From an uncultured Prevotella sp. (GTDB lineage: Bacteria; Bacteroidota; Bacteroidia; Bacteroidales; Bacteroidaceae), in assembly GCA_905202125.1 (NCBI GenBank), contig CAJKQX010000012.1, positions 1 to 42,320 on the forward strand: a stretch of 42,320 bases of DNA. Direction: 5' to 3'. A program made the translations under genes and the position numbers. A model generated the notes under the pieces. It worked only from the letters and a program-made list of their open reading frames with translations. It was not told the DNA's origin and searched no databases. Positions 26,818-34,557 of the stretch are shown one piece after another (the first letter of the stretch is position 1; the number at the start of each line of letters is the position of its first letter).

Positions 26818-27894
26818 TCATGTCCTCGGCCATACATGGCGATAAGCGGCCTTCAGGACAGTCACTCCGTAGTGGCGCGCGATGTCGATGGCCACGCAGA
26901 CTGCGTATATGGCGGCGCTCAGAGCGATCACGTCTAAGGGCAATATCCACAGTTCATGTGTGCTGATGTATGTCCGCACGGCTCTCCACAGCATCTCGTC
27001 CACCAGCGGATGTTCGTGTATGAGATACACGGCAAGCGAGAACGGGGCCAGCCATATTATCGGACGGCTGAGACGGGATGATATCTTCATCTGCCGGAAA
27101 ATCATGAACACGCATACCGACAGGGGTAGCACCAGTCCGTTGTATTCCATCGATATGATGTCGAGACGGCCGTCGCCGCGCACGATGTTTTTCACCACCG
27201 CCACGCCTGACATCACCATCAGCGTCAGCCAGAAAGCTGCCACCGTGCGGCCGCGCGGTACTTCGGATACGTGCAGACGTATGTACGCTCCGATGATGTA
27301 CAGATAGATGAACAGCAGAAACTGTTGCGGCGATATGAAGATATGTCCCAGCGGATATTGCAGACACAGCACGCCGCCCGCCACTACCAGTATGCCGAAC
27401 CGCCGCCGGTCGAGGCTCGCCGTCATTGTCGAGATGAACGGAGCCACGAGCATCAGTCCCAGATAGTTGGTGATGAACCAATAGTTGTTGGTACTGATAG
27501 GCGTGAGGTAGTGCAGCATGTCCGAGCGGGAGAACCCGACGTGGCCGCATCCCATCATTATTATCCACAGGGCGACCGAGTAGAACCATGTCCGGCTCCA
27601 CGTGTTCCATATCCCCCGTGTGCGCAGATCGGTCTTCGTGGCCAGGAAATATCCGGTCATGAGCACGTAGCAGTTGACGCTCACCAGCGCCGTGAGTTTC
27701 ATCAGCTCCAGCACCGTCCATACGGCCACGTCCGCTGTCGGACCGCACGGTATGTGCAACCCATTGTCGGAGGAGTCGTATATGCACAGGGCGTTGTTGT
27801 AGAAATGGTTCACCACCACCCCCAACATGGCAAGTATGCGCAGTAATTCAAAATTGGCTGCTCGTTCGTTCTTCATTCTTGCTGTCGCTGTCAT
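26818..27894 (-). CDS. Membrane acyltransferase 3 family protein
   Basis: This encodes 358 residues with about ten hydrophobic membrane-spanning segments. The start MKNERAANFELLRILAMLGVV (Met7, at 27876) is the classic opening of acyltransferase 3 proteins, so the true start may be 27876 rather than 27894. The early conserved histidine is in VVVNHFYN. This family O-acetylates or O-succinylates surface polysaccharides and lipid-linked sugars from the cytoplasmic side. It has a perfect promoter on the minus strand. The GH2 gene starts 50 bases after its stop, so the two may share a transcript. Confidence 0.88.
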   Translation of the reverse strand: MTATARMKNERAANFELLRILAMLGVVVNHFYNNALCIYDSSDNGLHIPCGPTADVAVWTVLELMKLTALVSVNCYVLMTGYFLATKTDLRTRGIWNTWSRTWFYSVALWIIMMGCGHVGFSRSDMLHYLTPISTNNYWFITNYLGLMLVAPFISTMTASLDRRRFGILVVAGGVLCLQYPLGHIFISPQQFLLFIYLYIIGAYIRLHVSEVPRGRTVAAFWLTLMVMSGVAVVKNIVRGDGRLDIISMEYNGLVLPLSVCVFMIFRQMKISSRLSRPIIWLAPFSLAVYLIHEHPLVDEMLWRAVRTYISTHELWILPLDVIALSAAIYAVCVAIDIARHYGVTVLKAAYRHVWPRT

Positions 27895-27945
27895 GACATA
27901 CAGATTCCGTTAGTTTTCAAATAAATTATCTACCGTTTCTTTGCG

Positions 27946-27977
27946 CAAATATAGTCTTTTGATTTGATATTAGCAAA
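27946..27977 (-). promoter_or_regulatory. Promoter of the acyltransferase (and perhaps the GH2 gene)
   Basis: On the minus strand TTTG (27977-27974), a 20-base spacer and TATATTTG (27953-27946) match the -33/-7 consensus exactly. The predicted start near 27939 lies about 45 bases before the gene. Confidence 0.85.
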
Positions 27978-28222
27978 TAGTCCGACGTTTATTTGTGTCG
28001 GTTCAGGTTGACAGCATATCCAATAAATTTGGTTCCGACATTTGGAGCGAAATGTTAATTTCGAGCTCTGCATACGTCGAGATAATTAAGAATACGCAAC
28101 TATCTCCGGGGGTAACTGTTAAAATTGCGTCCTGTTTTTGCGATATTTTCGAGCGAGACGGTTGCCCGACCGAAATACACTAAATTTTCAGCACTTTGTG
28201 TAAATATTTGTATATCAACGCG

Positions 28223-28239
28223 ATACGCGATTTGCGTAT
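28223..28239. repeat. ATACGC/GCGTAT hairpin accompanying array copy 3
   Basis: ATACGC-gattt-GCGTAT is a 6-bp hairpin resembling the CGCG..TTTGCG hairpins beside copies 1 and 2, here 45 bases upstream of the array. Confidence 0.35.
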
Positions 28240-28283
28240 TTCCGAAGGCCTCAAAAAACATTGAAAAACCACCGAATATGTCC

Positions 28284-28372
28284 CCGAAAAGTGCCCCTTT
28301 TGGGTTCCGAAAGGGCCCCTTTCACCTCCCGAAAGGGTTCCTTTCGCACTCCCGAAGGGCCCCTTTCGCAAA
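28284..28372 (+). repeat. 22-bp palindromic tandem array, copy 3 (four units)
   Basis: Units start at 28284 (23 bases), 28307, 28329 and 28351 (22 bases each). The order of unit centres (third GGGTTCC, fourth GGGCCCC) is the same as in the other two copies. It lies in the long spacer upstream of the acyltransferase promoter and close to the left limit of the mobile element. No gene is supported in 27978-29244. Confidence 0.9.
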
Positions 28373-28826
28373 TCAAGTGCATGAAAATCGGAAAATCGGA
28401 CGGTTTTTCACGTTCCGGAGTATGATTTTTCCCGTTTTTCGGTTTCGTATCTTTCTAAAACGGTAAAAACGATATAATACATAACATATTGAAATATAGC
28501 GTATAAAGTATTATTATTGCTTTAACAAGTAACAAACAAGAAACAAATTTTACCCAATATAAAGTGCTTGTTAATTGTTGTTTTCTGTTGTTTTCACATA
28601 GCGTTTTCGTTCTTTTCAGATGCTTGGTTATTGTTTTCATTATTCTGTTTTCACGCTTTCGTGACCTCGAATTATTGGTTGCTGACCAAAAGAAAAAATA
28701 TTATCGCATCAAGACTTGTTATCCTGATGTCTGATATTTCGGTGTTTCGCTTTGCAGACATTGCCATTCCGTAATACACATAAATAGTTTATTTATCCTT
28801 TGTATATATAGACAAAGAGAGTGGAC

Positions 28827-28860
28827 GGATTGAATTATGACATTCAATCCTTTTTCTTTT
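28827..28860 (+). terminator. Intrinsic terminator near the left end of the mobile element
   Basis: A perfect 9-bp stem (28827-28835 with 28842-28850, loop TATGAC) is followed by TTTTTCTTTT. No supported gene lies immediately upstream on the plus strand; the 68-codon frame at 28568-28774 starts with TTG and has no family resemblance. The structure may end an unknown short transcript or insulate the element from the chromosome. Confidence 0.8.
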
Positions 28861-29031
28861 CGCCAGCCAATAGAAAATCTATTTTGGCTGTATTCGCCAT
28901 ATCCTCCCCTTTGTAATTCGCCTTTTGAATAAAGCGACTCTCCTGTTCTAAATTCAACTGTTATAACAAGGACAAACTATTCTCTTCATGTTTCACATCG
29001 TCTTTCGGGTTGGCAGATAAGAATTGTGTCG

Positions 29032-29244
29032 CAAAGGTATATATCCCGTCTTTCTTCCTTGCAAGGTCAAGCCTATCGGTTCAAGCCAAAATCTCCACAC
29101 TCGGTTTTCAACTGAGGTCGTATTTTGTCTGTGAAGCCTTGCAGGAAGAGCCGGGACACCTTGCAAAGCGACATAATTTTAATCAAACCCGAAAGTAGCT
29201 GGTGCTAACAGAGGGAAAAGTAAAAAATCAAATCAAAAGCGATT
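29032..29244 (+). promoter_or_regulatory. Long non-coding leader of the first small mobile-element gene
   Basis: About 210 bases without a gene lie between a CAAAGGTA motif (29032-29039, a -7 box if read on the minus strand) and the start at 29245. The end of the leader, GAGGGA followed by an A-rich run and ATTATGGCAAAT, is closely similar to the leader end of the gene at 41636. The region 28861-29031 holds nothing recognisable. Confidence 0.45.
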
Positions 29245-29538
29245 ATGGCAAATTACGCGACTAACATCTTCTACGCAAGTACGGAGAACGAGAAAGACCT
29301 TGATAAGGTGGAGAACTTTTTGGAAGACACATTTTACGACTGTTACCTTGACAGGTCGGAAGACAGTATCGAGGGCGAGTTTTCGTCAAAATGGGACTAT
29401 CCCGAAAAAGAGATAAACAAGATGATTTCTCTTTTGGAGGACAAAGACAAAATCTACATTCGAGTGCTGACACACGAACTATGTAACGAGTATGTGAACT
29501 TCCAAGTGTTCTCTAATGGAGAATGGTCATACCGATAA
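29245..29538 (+). CDS. Small conserved-type protein of unknown function
   Basis: This encodes 97 residues, acidic, beginning MANYATNIFYASTENEKD, with a run of Trp, Tyr and acidic residues in the middle (SSKWDYPEKEIN) and an RVLTHELCNEYV stretch. No signal peptide or membrane segment is present. I do not know its function; proteins of this look are common on Bacteroides conjugative elements, as I recall. It is the first of four closely packed plus-strand genes up to 30386. Its leader end matches that of the gene at 41636, suggesting common regulation. Confidence 0.7.
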   Translation: MANYATNIFYASTENEKDLDKVENFLEDTFYDCYLDRSEDSIEGEFSSKWDYPEKEINKMISLLEDKDKIYIRVLTHELCNEYVNFQVFSNGEWSYR

Positions 29539-29558
29539 CCCTTAAAAACTCACTGACT

Positions 29559-29738
29559 ATGTATTACGAAGAAGAACAAGATACGGACATTATCGGGTGC
29601 TTATGCACGTTACTGACTCCTTACAAGGGGCATACAGAGGGTGAAGTCGTTGGAGACTACGGCAATGAGATAGTGGTAAGGCTCACCAACGGCAAGGAGG
29701 TAGTGGAATACCGGGATGAAGTGCTAATCTATGACTAA
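29559..29738 (+). CDS. Small acidic protein of unknown function
   Basis: This encodes 59 residues from the ATG at 29559 (MYYEEEQDTDIIG...), chosen over an upstream in-frame start inside the previous gene. It is highly acidic at the N terminus; the rest (EGEVVGDYGNEIVVRLTNG) suggests a small beta-rich fold such as an SH3-like barrel, which is only an impression. Its TAA stop overlaps the ATG of the next gene (TAATG), so the two are translationally coupled. Confidence 0.6.
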   Translation: MYYEEEQDTDIIGCLCTLLTPYKGHTEGEVVGDYGNEIVVRLTNGKEVVEYRDEVLIYD

Positions 29739-30088
29739 TGGAGGATTGCTTTATGGTGACACCGATAGCGACAAGGTTTGTGGATTGGGATATTCCCGAA
29801 CTTTCAACCCTGCAAGACAGCAGGGTCTACCAATTAAGAGTGCAACTCAATGAGGGTACGCCAATGAGCCGACAACAGAAGAATTGGCTTACGGACAGCG
29901 TGAACAGCAACACCTATTTCAAAAGGTCAGTGCCACTTATGGGCTACCGCTTCGACTTCTCGGACATATTGAAACGCTACTTTGTCAAGCAATACGGACA
30001 TATAGCCGAATACTATGCTGTGGACAAGACCGCTTTACGGACATTCCTTTGCGGTCGGATTGATGAAATAATAGAGATTACAGATTAA
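29738..30088 (+). CDS. Small protein of unknown function
   Basis: This encodes 116 residues, starting within the stop codon of the previous gene. It contains no transmembrane segment and no motif that I recognise. The segment GTPMSRQQKNWLTDSVN and the basic-aromatic stretch near residue 80 (ILKRYFVKQYGHIAEYYAVD) are the most distinctive parts. Tight packing with its neighbours suggests a shared role in the element's maintenance or transfer, but this is not demonstrable from sequence. Confidence 0.65.
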   Translation: MEDCFMVTPIATRFVDWDIPELSTLQDSRVYQLRVQLNEGTPMSRQQKNWLTDSVNSNTYFKRSVPLMGYRFDFSDILKRYFVKQYGHIAEYYAVDKTALRTFLCGRIDEIIEITD

Positions 30089-30098
30089 AAGAAAGATT

Positions 30099-30386
30099 AT
30101 GCTGTACGATTACAGAAAAGAAAGCAAATCGCTTATGCTTCTGACTTTGGCGAATGGCAAGACCATTGAGGGCGAATTTATTGATTTGCGGATTGCCACA
30201 GAAACCTTACCCAAGGGTAAACTGTGGTATCATATCCGACATACGGACGATGATTGGAGTGAACCAGCCTCTCTGAAAAACGGCTGTGTAGTAGTCAATT
30301 TCTGTGGCACGTTCATTTGTGACCCTATCATTGATTTCCCTTGTGGCGAGGAACTGGAGATAAAAGAATGGTCATACCTGAACTGA
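30099..30386 (+). CDS. Small protein of unknown function
   Basis: This encodes 95 residues, 10 bases after the previous gene. The centre, LTLANGKTIEGEFIDLRI followed by WYHIRHTDDDWSEPASL, looks like a small beta-rich domain; no catalytic pattern is visible. It is the last of the four-gene run 29245-30386. Two hairpins follow directly downstream at 30406-30430 and 30441-30467. Confidence 0.65.
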   Translation: MLYDYRKESKSLMLLTLANGKTIEGEFIDLRIATETLPKGKLWYHIRHTDDDWSEPASLKNGCVVVNFCGTFICDPIIDFPCGEELEIKEWSYLN

Positions 30387-30405
30387 CCGACATCTGGCAG
30401 AATGG

Positions 30406-30467
30406 CAATGTGGGGCAATGCTCCACATTGTTGTGTCCACGCCATTGGGAAATACATATCCAATGGC
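30406..30467 (+). other. Two consecutive hairpins after the small-gene run
   Basis: CAATGTGG (30406-30413) pairs with 30423-30430, and GCCATTGG (30441-30448) pairs with 30460-30467; both stems are perfect 8-mers. Neither is followed by a T-run, so termination is possible but not shown. Confidence 0.55.
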
Positions 30468-30479
30468 ACCAACTTTTAT

Positions 30480-31190
30480 AATTTATAATTTGGGCTTGCC
30501 TTGCAAGCCGTTCTTCCTCTTATATACTCATCTTTGACTGTCAAGTCTCCTTTTGTATATATGGCATTTCATATTTCGCAATGGCGACCGGGCTGCTTTG
30601 TTCAACGAGCACCGTACTTCTTGCCTTTGTTTTCTTTGCCTTGATTTCTCCGGTTCTGTCGGTAAGGTAGAACGCGGCTATTCTGATGCTGGTTTCCGCG
30701 ATCGTCGTGTGCCATTCTGTTCTTTGGGTATCCCTTCCATAGCAAAATACCTTTGGCTGTGCAGCGTCATAACGGATTCTGTATTACGGCATCCACATTG
30801 AGAGGACGTACTTGATTCCTCGCTTCATCCCTCTGCTCCTTTTGGATTTACAGCCGAAGCGTACCTGAAACTTTGTGTCTGCGGACGGATGCTGTCCTTT
30901 GTCTGCGAACCTCGCTCACTTGTTTATTCACCAATCCATATCGTTACAGCTTTTGGCCGTGTTATTCCTCATTTTTCCGTTGCAAAGTTAGTATGCAGCC
31001 GGGTACGGCTGAAAGCCTTGGTCAATGGTGTAGCTTCACAAATCTTCCTTTATCGGGCCGGAGGTTTTGACGGCTTACGCTGACAAAAATAAAGAGTATT
31101 TGATTGCTAACCTTGTCGCACCCCTGTAACTGCACTCACTTATATTGGCAGCGTAAAAATAATTTAATTAACAACTTAAAGCATTGTAAC
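30480..31190. other. About 700 bases without a supported gene, upstream of ssb
   Basis: Short frames exist here but none has convincing codon structure or family resemblance. The stretch contains CAAAGTTA (30983-30990) followed by a G/C-richer segment, the same kind of motif seen at the heads of the leaders at 29032, 41386 and 42166. I interpret it as a long regulatory leader, possibly with the remnant of a lost gene. Confidence 0.4.
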
Positions 31191-31571
31191 ATGAAACAGA
31201 TTGAGAACAATTTCGCAGTATCAGGATTCGTAGGTAAGGACGCAGAAATCCGTCAGTTCGCAAACGCAAGCGTGGCACGCTTCTCATTGGCAGTAAGCCG
31301 TCAGGAGAAGAGTGGCGAGGAAACAAAACGCGTGTCCGCTTTCATCAACGTGGAAGCCTGGCGCAACAACGCCAACACCGATTCGCTTGCCCAAATCACC
31401 AAGGGTACCCTGCTTACAGTGGAGGGCTACTTCAAACCCGAAGAATGGATTGACAAGGACGGCGTGAAACACAACCGCATCGTCATGGTCGCTAACAAGT
31501 TCTACCAGACACCCGACAAGGAAGAAACTCCTGCGGAGCCGGAAAAGAAAACGAAAAAAGGCAAGAAATAA
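31191..31571 (+). CDS. ssb: Single-stranded DNA-binding protein (element-borne)
   Basis: This encodes 126 residues with an OB-fold SSB domain (residues 1-108: NNFAVSGFVGKDAEIRQF, FINVEAWRNNA, GTLLTVEGYFKPEEW) and a Lys/Glu-rich tail. The tail ends KKGKK and lacks the acidic DDxxxF-type tip that chromosomal SSBs use to recruit partners. This form is common on Bacteroides mobile elements, where it would protect single strands made during transfer or replication. The ATG at 31191 follows AT-rich sequence. A UUCG-loop terminator follows 22 bases after the stop. Confidence 0.9.
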   Translation: MKQIENNFAVSGFVGKDAEIRQFANASVARFSLAVSRQEKSGEETKRVSAFINVEAWRNNANTDSLAQITKGTLLTVEGYFKPEEWIDKDGVKHNRIVMVANKFYQTPDKEETPAEPEKKTKKGKK

Positions 31572-31593
31572 CTCCTGCCTCGTTCCGACAAAC

Positions 31594-31620
31594 AAAGCGA
31601 CTTCGGTCGCTTTTGTTTTT
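31594..31620 (+). terminator. Intrinsic terminator after ssb (UUCG loop)
   Basis: AAAGCGAC (31594-31601) pairs perfectly with GTCGCTTT (31606-31613) around a stable TTCG tetraloop, followed by a T-rich tail (TGTTTTT). Confidence 0.9.
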
Positions 31621-31621
31621 G

Positions 31622-31993
31622 CTCGTATGTTTACCTGTTATACATCTATGGGTTGCCCATTATAAGTTTTCACCCATCCCGTAAACGGCTTCTTCTATTT
31701 TTCTTCGAGAGACTTGCTCGGCTGCGCAATGTTGCACGTTGCTCCTCTTTCGCAAGACACTCTGCCGAAATCGCCCGATACAAAAAGATTTGCCAACCGC
31801 TCCAAGACTTCGTTTTCTCCCGGTAGGCAAAACATTTTGTTATTTATCTGGCTTACAGAAGAAACTCGTTTACTGCCCACCCTTTGCTTGGGTTGATATT
31901 TTCGACAAGAGGGAGAATTAAATACTGATTTTTAAGTCCCTCGCTATGCCAGACATGAACGACTGTCATAGGCTGCATTCTGTTGGTTGAATC
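31622..31993. other. About 370 bases without a supported gene
   Basis: This spacer lies between ssb and the minus-strand abiE group. It contains GAGGGAGAATTAAA near 31909, resembling the leader ends before the genes at 29245 and 41636, but no gene follows on the plus strand. It may be a leader whose gene has been lost. Confidence 0.35.
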
Positions 31994-32098
31994 TTACCTG
32001 TCCCGCTGGTAGTCGCTTTTGCTCCAGCCTCCGAATATCACTTTCACGATTTTGATGAACACCCACAATCCCAATACTGTAATGATTACGTCTCCCAT
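31994..32098 (-). CDS. Putative 34-residue membrane microprotein
   Basis: An ATG at 32098 on the minus strand opens a 34-codon frame, MGDVIITVLGLWVFIKIVKV followed by a short charged tail. Residues 4-23 would form one transmembrane helix. It lies about 93 bases after the abiEii stop on the same strand, so it could be co-transcribed with the toxin-antitoxin genes. A weaker -7-like TATCTTTA at 32135-32128 could also serve it. Small single-helix proteins near toxin-antitoxin genes can be toxins or simply unknown; nothing here decides this. Confidence 0.45.
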   Translation of the reverse strand: MGDVIITVLGLWVFIKIVKVIFGGWSKSDYQRDR

Positions 32099-32191
32099 AT
32101 CACTGATTTATTTCTGATTACTACTTGTAAAGATACAAAAAAATCGCGACATAGACGAATATATAATGTTAAATATCAATGCAATATGTGG

Positions 32192-33061
32192 CTATTTCAG
32201 TTTCTTCCAATAAGGTTCGAGCTTGGTTTGCAGGAAACCTACAACTTCAGGAAAAGTCAGTTCTTGTTGGAGTTTAAGTTTCTTGACAAACGAGTTCCAT
32301 CGTGTGTTTAAGTCCGTATTGTTGGTAAAATCATTGCTGAATACAATATGATTGTCCGCATAGACAGTCTGGCGATTTTCAAAAGTGGCGTTAATGGCCT
32401 CACTTAATATCTCACTGTCATATTTCCCTCCGTGTAAAATAGTGTATAGGTCGTAAAAATCTTTCATCCTGCTGTTGGCTTCCGCTCTTACAATCACAGT
32501 TTGAAACTTTTCGGCGATGACGGTTTCTAATGAATATGCCAAAATGTTAGTTGCCGGGAATCCGTCAATTAAATTTGGATAATCCAGTTCGGAAGGGCAT
32601 GGAGTTATCACGTCTCCAAATCCGATATCCATTGATACGTCTTGGCGAATGGTATCAATGGAGGCACCCAGCGTGAGCCTTACACCCGGATATTTCTTTT
32701 CAACGGCAATGTCTTCGGTTCTCAGAGTTTCTGTATAAAATGTCACCCCGTCTTGTTGGTATGGAATCGCACAAATCTCGGCAAACACCTTTTTAACATT
32801 CTCCTTGTCATTGTCAATATGATGCCCCATAAAATCAATATCCAATGTAGGCCTTGCCATAAAGCGTTCATGCGCATACAACAAGGCTCCACCTTTCAGG
32901 AAGAAATGGTCGTGGTATTGGCTTATCGACAAACGATAGAGCAAACGCTCCTGGAGGTATCTTGTCACCAACATCTGGTACCCAAGTTTCTCATTCCGTG
33001 AGATATTCAACAGTTTGGCTTTTACCGAACAGCCGAAATTATGTATTTCTTTTATTGCCAT
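32192..33061 (-). CDS. AbiEii-type nucleotidyltransferase toxin
   Basis: This encodes 289 residues of the AbiEii/DUF1814 nucleotidyltransferase family, toxins of type IV abortive-infection toxin-antitoxin systems. Related enzymes modify tRNA or otherwise arrest growth. Motif I is Gly57-Gly58 with Asp74 and Asp76 (FLKGGALLYAHERF...LDIDF); motif II includes Asp145 (MDIGFGD); the later motifs are ETVIAEKFQ (Glu184, Lys185) and KDFYDLY (Lys200, Asp201, Asp204). All active-site positions I know of are present, so it should be active. It overlaps the abiEi gene by 10 bases, the usual arrangement. Confidence 0.9.
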   Translation of the reverse strand: MAIKEIHNFGCSVKAKLLNISRNEKLGYQMLVTRYLQERLLYRLSISQYHDHFFLKGGALLYAHERFMARPTLDIDFMGHHIDNDKENVKKVFAEICAIPYQQDGVTFYTETLRTEDIAVEKKYPGVRLTLGASIDTIRQDVSMDIGFGDVITPCPSELDYPNLIDGFPATNILAYSLETVIAEKFQTVIVRAEANSRMKDFYDLYTILHGGKYDSEILSEAINATFENRQTVYADNHIVFSNDFTNNTDLNTRWNSFVKKLKLQQELTFPEVVGFLQTKLEPYWKKLK

Positions 33062-33621
33062 ACTTCAAGATATTGATTCAGTGTTTTGCGTATTCTTAAC
33101 TTTGATGCGTAATCCATCAGCCGTGAGATATTTTTGTCCGGACGTCTTAGATAAGTTTGGAGGATTTCTGCCATTACATCAATGCCGACTTTGTTTCTGT
33201 ATTTGATTGCATCGCATACAGAACGTTCCATATCAAAGATAGGAATATCGTATCCTTGCACATTTTTTCGGGTTGCCCCGATAGAGAGCAGATTGTCGGA
33301 TTGATAAACCAGTTGAAATTCCGGATAATCAGGCAGAACGATCTTTCGTGTTCGTTCAATGGCTATATAGTAAGCATTGGGTATCTGTGTCGTCAAATTA
33401 TAAACAGACCATGCCGACCAAAGGCATAGTATGCCACCGGGGACTATCATCCGTATATCCACCATGGTATTTGCCAAGGCATCAATATCTGCATATATGC
33501 CGTTTTTGAGCCTTACCGCTTCGCCTTTACGGACAGCATCCTGCAACTGTTGTTCTTGCCAGTCGCTCAAATTCTTAGTCGAGACGAAGCCTTCTTCTTT
33601 GAGTTTGTCTGTAATACACAT
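33052..33621 (-). CDS. AbiEi-type antitoxin and transcriptional regulator
   Basis: This encodes 189 residues from the ATG at 33621 (MCITDKLKEEGFVSTKNLSD); an upstream TTG at 33645 lies inside the promoter box and is excluded. The N-terminal winged-helix part (EGFVSTKNLSDWQEQQLQDA followed by RLKNGIYA) and the C-terminal antitoxin domain fit AbiEi proteins, which both repress their own promoter and counteract the toxin. It starts 75 bases from the recombinase-like gene. A perfect inverted repeat covers its promoter, as expected for autoregulation. Confidence 0.88.
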   Translation of the reverse strand: MCITDKLKEEGFVSTKNLSDWQEQQLQDAVRKGEAVRLKNGIYADIDALANTMVDIRMIVPGGILCLWSAWSVYNLTTQIPNAYYIAIERTRKIVLPDYPEFQLVYQSDNLLSIGATRKNVQGYDIPIFDMERSVCDAIKYRNKVGIDVMAEILQTYLRRPDKNISRLMDYASKLRIRKTLNQYLEVWQ

Positions 33622-33642
33622 ATGCCGAACATATTTACCTTG

Positions 33643-33679
33643 CAAAGATACTGCTTTTTCTCAAATATGCAGTATCTTT
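33643..33679 (-). promoter_or_regulatory. abiE promoter with inverted-repeat operator
   Basis: On the minus strand the -7 box TATCTTTG occupies 33650-33643. A perfect 11-bp inverted repeat, AAAGATACTGC (33644-33654) and GCAGTATCTTT (33669-33679), spaced by 14 bases, overlaps this box. AbiEi proteins are known to bind inverted repeats in their own promoter, so this is the likely operator for negative autoregulation. Confidence 0.75.
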
Positions 33680-33696
33680 TATAGTTTACTTTATTC

Positions 33697-34317
33697 TTAT
33701 TTCGGTTTACGTTTTCCCAGCGGGCCGCTGAACTTACCTCGATTGAGCGAAACTCCGTATTTGTTTAGTATGCGGAATACGGAGCTGCGGCTGCTGAATC
33801 CGCTTACTTTCCAGATGTCATCAATGGAATGCCCGTTGTTGTACATCGCCACGATGGTTTTCTCCCTTTCCACCTTGCTGATGTTATTCTCTTTGGACGG
33901 CTGGTTTATGTTCTGCTTTAGTTGGATGATATGCGCTGAAGCCTTTCGCAATGCGGCACACTCCTCCGGAAGCGCACCGAATATCTCCAACACATCCACA
34001 GCCTTGGTTTCAGGGAACAGGTCGCCACGACTGTCAACCTTGTCGTGAATGGAGATAATCCGCACCACCTTTACACGGCAGAACTCGATGAATGCCGCCA
34101 GTTCACGAGAACCACGCAGGGCGTTGCTGAATTTAGCGAGTACGATTTCGTCTCCCCGTTCCATATTTGCCATAAGCTGTTTCCATTGGGGACGCAGTTT
34201 CTCGTGTCCGTTTTCCTCCTCAATCACTTGTACACAACCGTATTGCTTCATCCACTCCACATCAGTGTCGAAGCCGTCATAGCCGGCTGCTTTGAATATG
34301 TAACCTACTTTTGCCAT
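33697..34317 (-). CDS. Serine-recombinase-like protein, apparently catalytically degenerate
   Basis: This encodes 206 residues from the ATG at 34317. The resolvase N-terminal fold is recognisable (MAKVGYIFKAAGYD, GDEIVLAKFSNALRGSRELA), and the C-terminal helix-turn-helix is clear (GHSIDDIWKVSGFSSRSSVF). The R-V-S-T region carrying the catalytic serine appears to be replaced by F-K-A-A, and the arginine-rich R-x-x-R motif is altered to N-A-L-R. The protein may therefore bind DNA without cutting it, acting as a regulator or accessory factor. I recall similar proteins on Bacteroides elements. It has its own -7 box and lies upstream of abiE on the same strand. Confidence 0.8.
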   Translation of the reverse strand: MAKVGYIFKAAGYDGFDTDVEWMKQYGCVQVIEEENGHEKLRPQWKQLMANMERGDEIVLAKFSNALRGSRELAAFIEFCRVKVVRIISIHDKVDSRGDLFPETKAVDVLEIFGALPEECAALRKASAHIIQLKQNINQPSKENNISKVEREKTIVAMYNNGHSIDDIWKVSGFSSRSSVFRILNKYGVSLNRGKFSGPLGKRKPK

Positions 34318-34348
34318 AGTGCTGTTCAATGCTAAATGATACCAAGTG

Positions 34349-34356
34349 CAAAGATA
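34349..34356 (-). promoter_or_regulatory. -7 box of the recombinase-like gene
   Basis: On the minus strand TATCTTTG (34356-34349) matches the -7 consensus, 32 bases before the proposed ATG. No TTTG at the standard distance was found. Confidence 0.5.
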
Positions 34357-34525
34357 CAAAGTTTAATTCGGTTAAAATCATACTCAACAAAATATTTTTC
34401 AATTATTATACTTTGTATTTTCACTTGTTACGCTCTTGTTTATTTCGCGGATTATACTCGTAAGTATGAAAAAGAAAATAGATTAAAGTTTTATTTTAGA
34501 GTATTATCATACAAACTTTTATACT

Positions 34526-34533
34526 TAACTTTG
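34526..34533 (+). promoter_or_regulatory. -7 box upstream of the lipoprotein gene
   Basis: TAACTTTG matches the -7 consensus and lies 25 bases before the ATG at 34558. No clear -33 box is present. The stretch 34361-34525 is AT-rich and separates divergent transcripts. Confidence 0.55.
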
Positions 34534-34557
34534 CCGCCATAAACCAATAAAAATATC

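Noticed and set aside
28284..28372. CRISPR array
   Set aside because: Units are contiguous 22-base tandem repeats without unique spacers, and no cas genes are present.
28455..28774. Small frames at the left end of the mobile element (minus 28455-28640, plus 28568-28774)
   Set aside because: Overlapping on opposite strands, AT-rich, one with a TTG start, and without recognisable motifs.
28373..29031. tRNA or other attachment-site gene at the element's left end
   Set aside because: No T-arm or acceptor-stem pattern of a tRNA was found; the junction could not be located.
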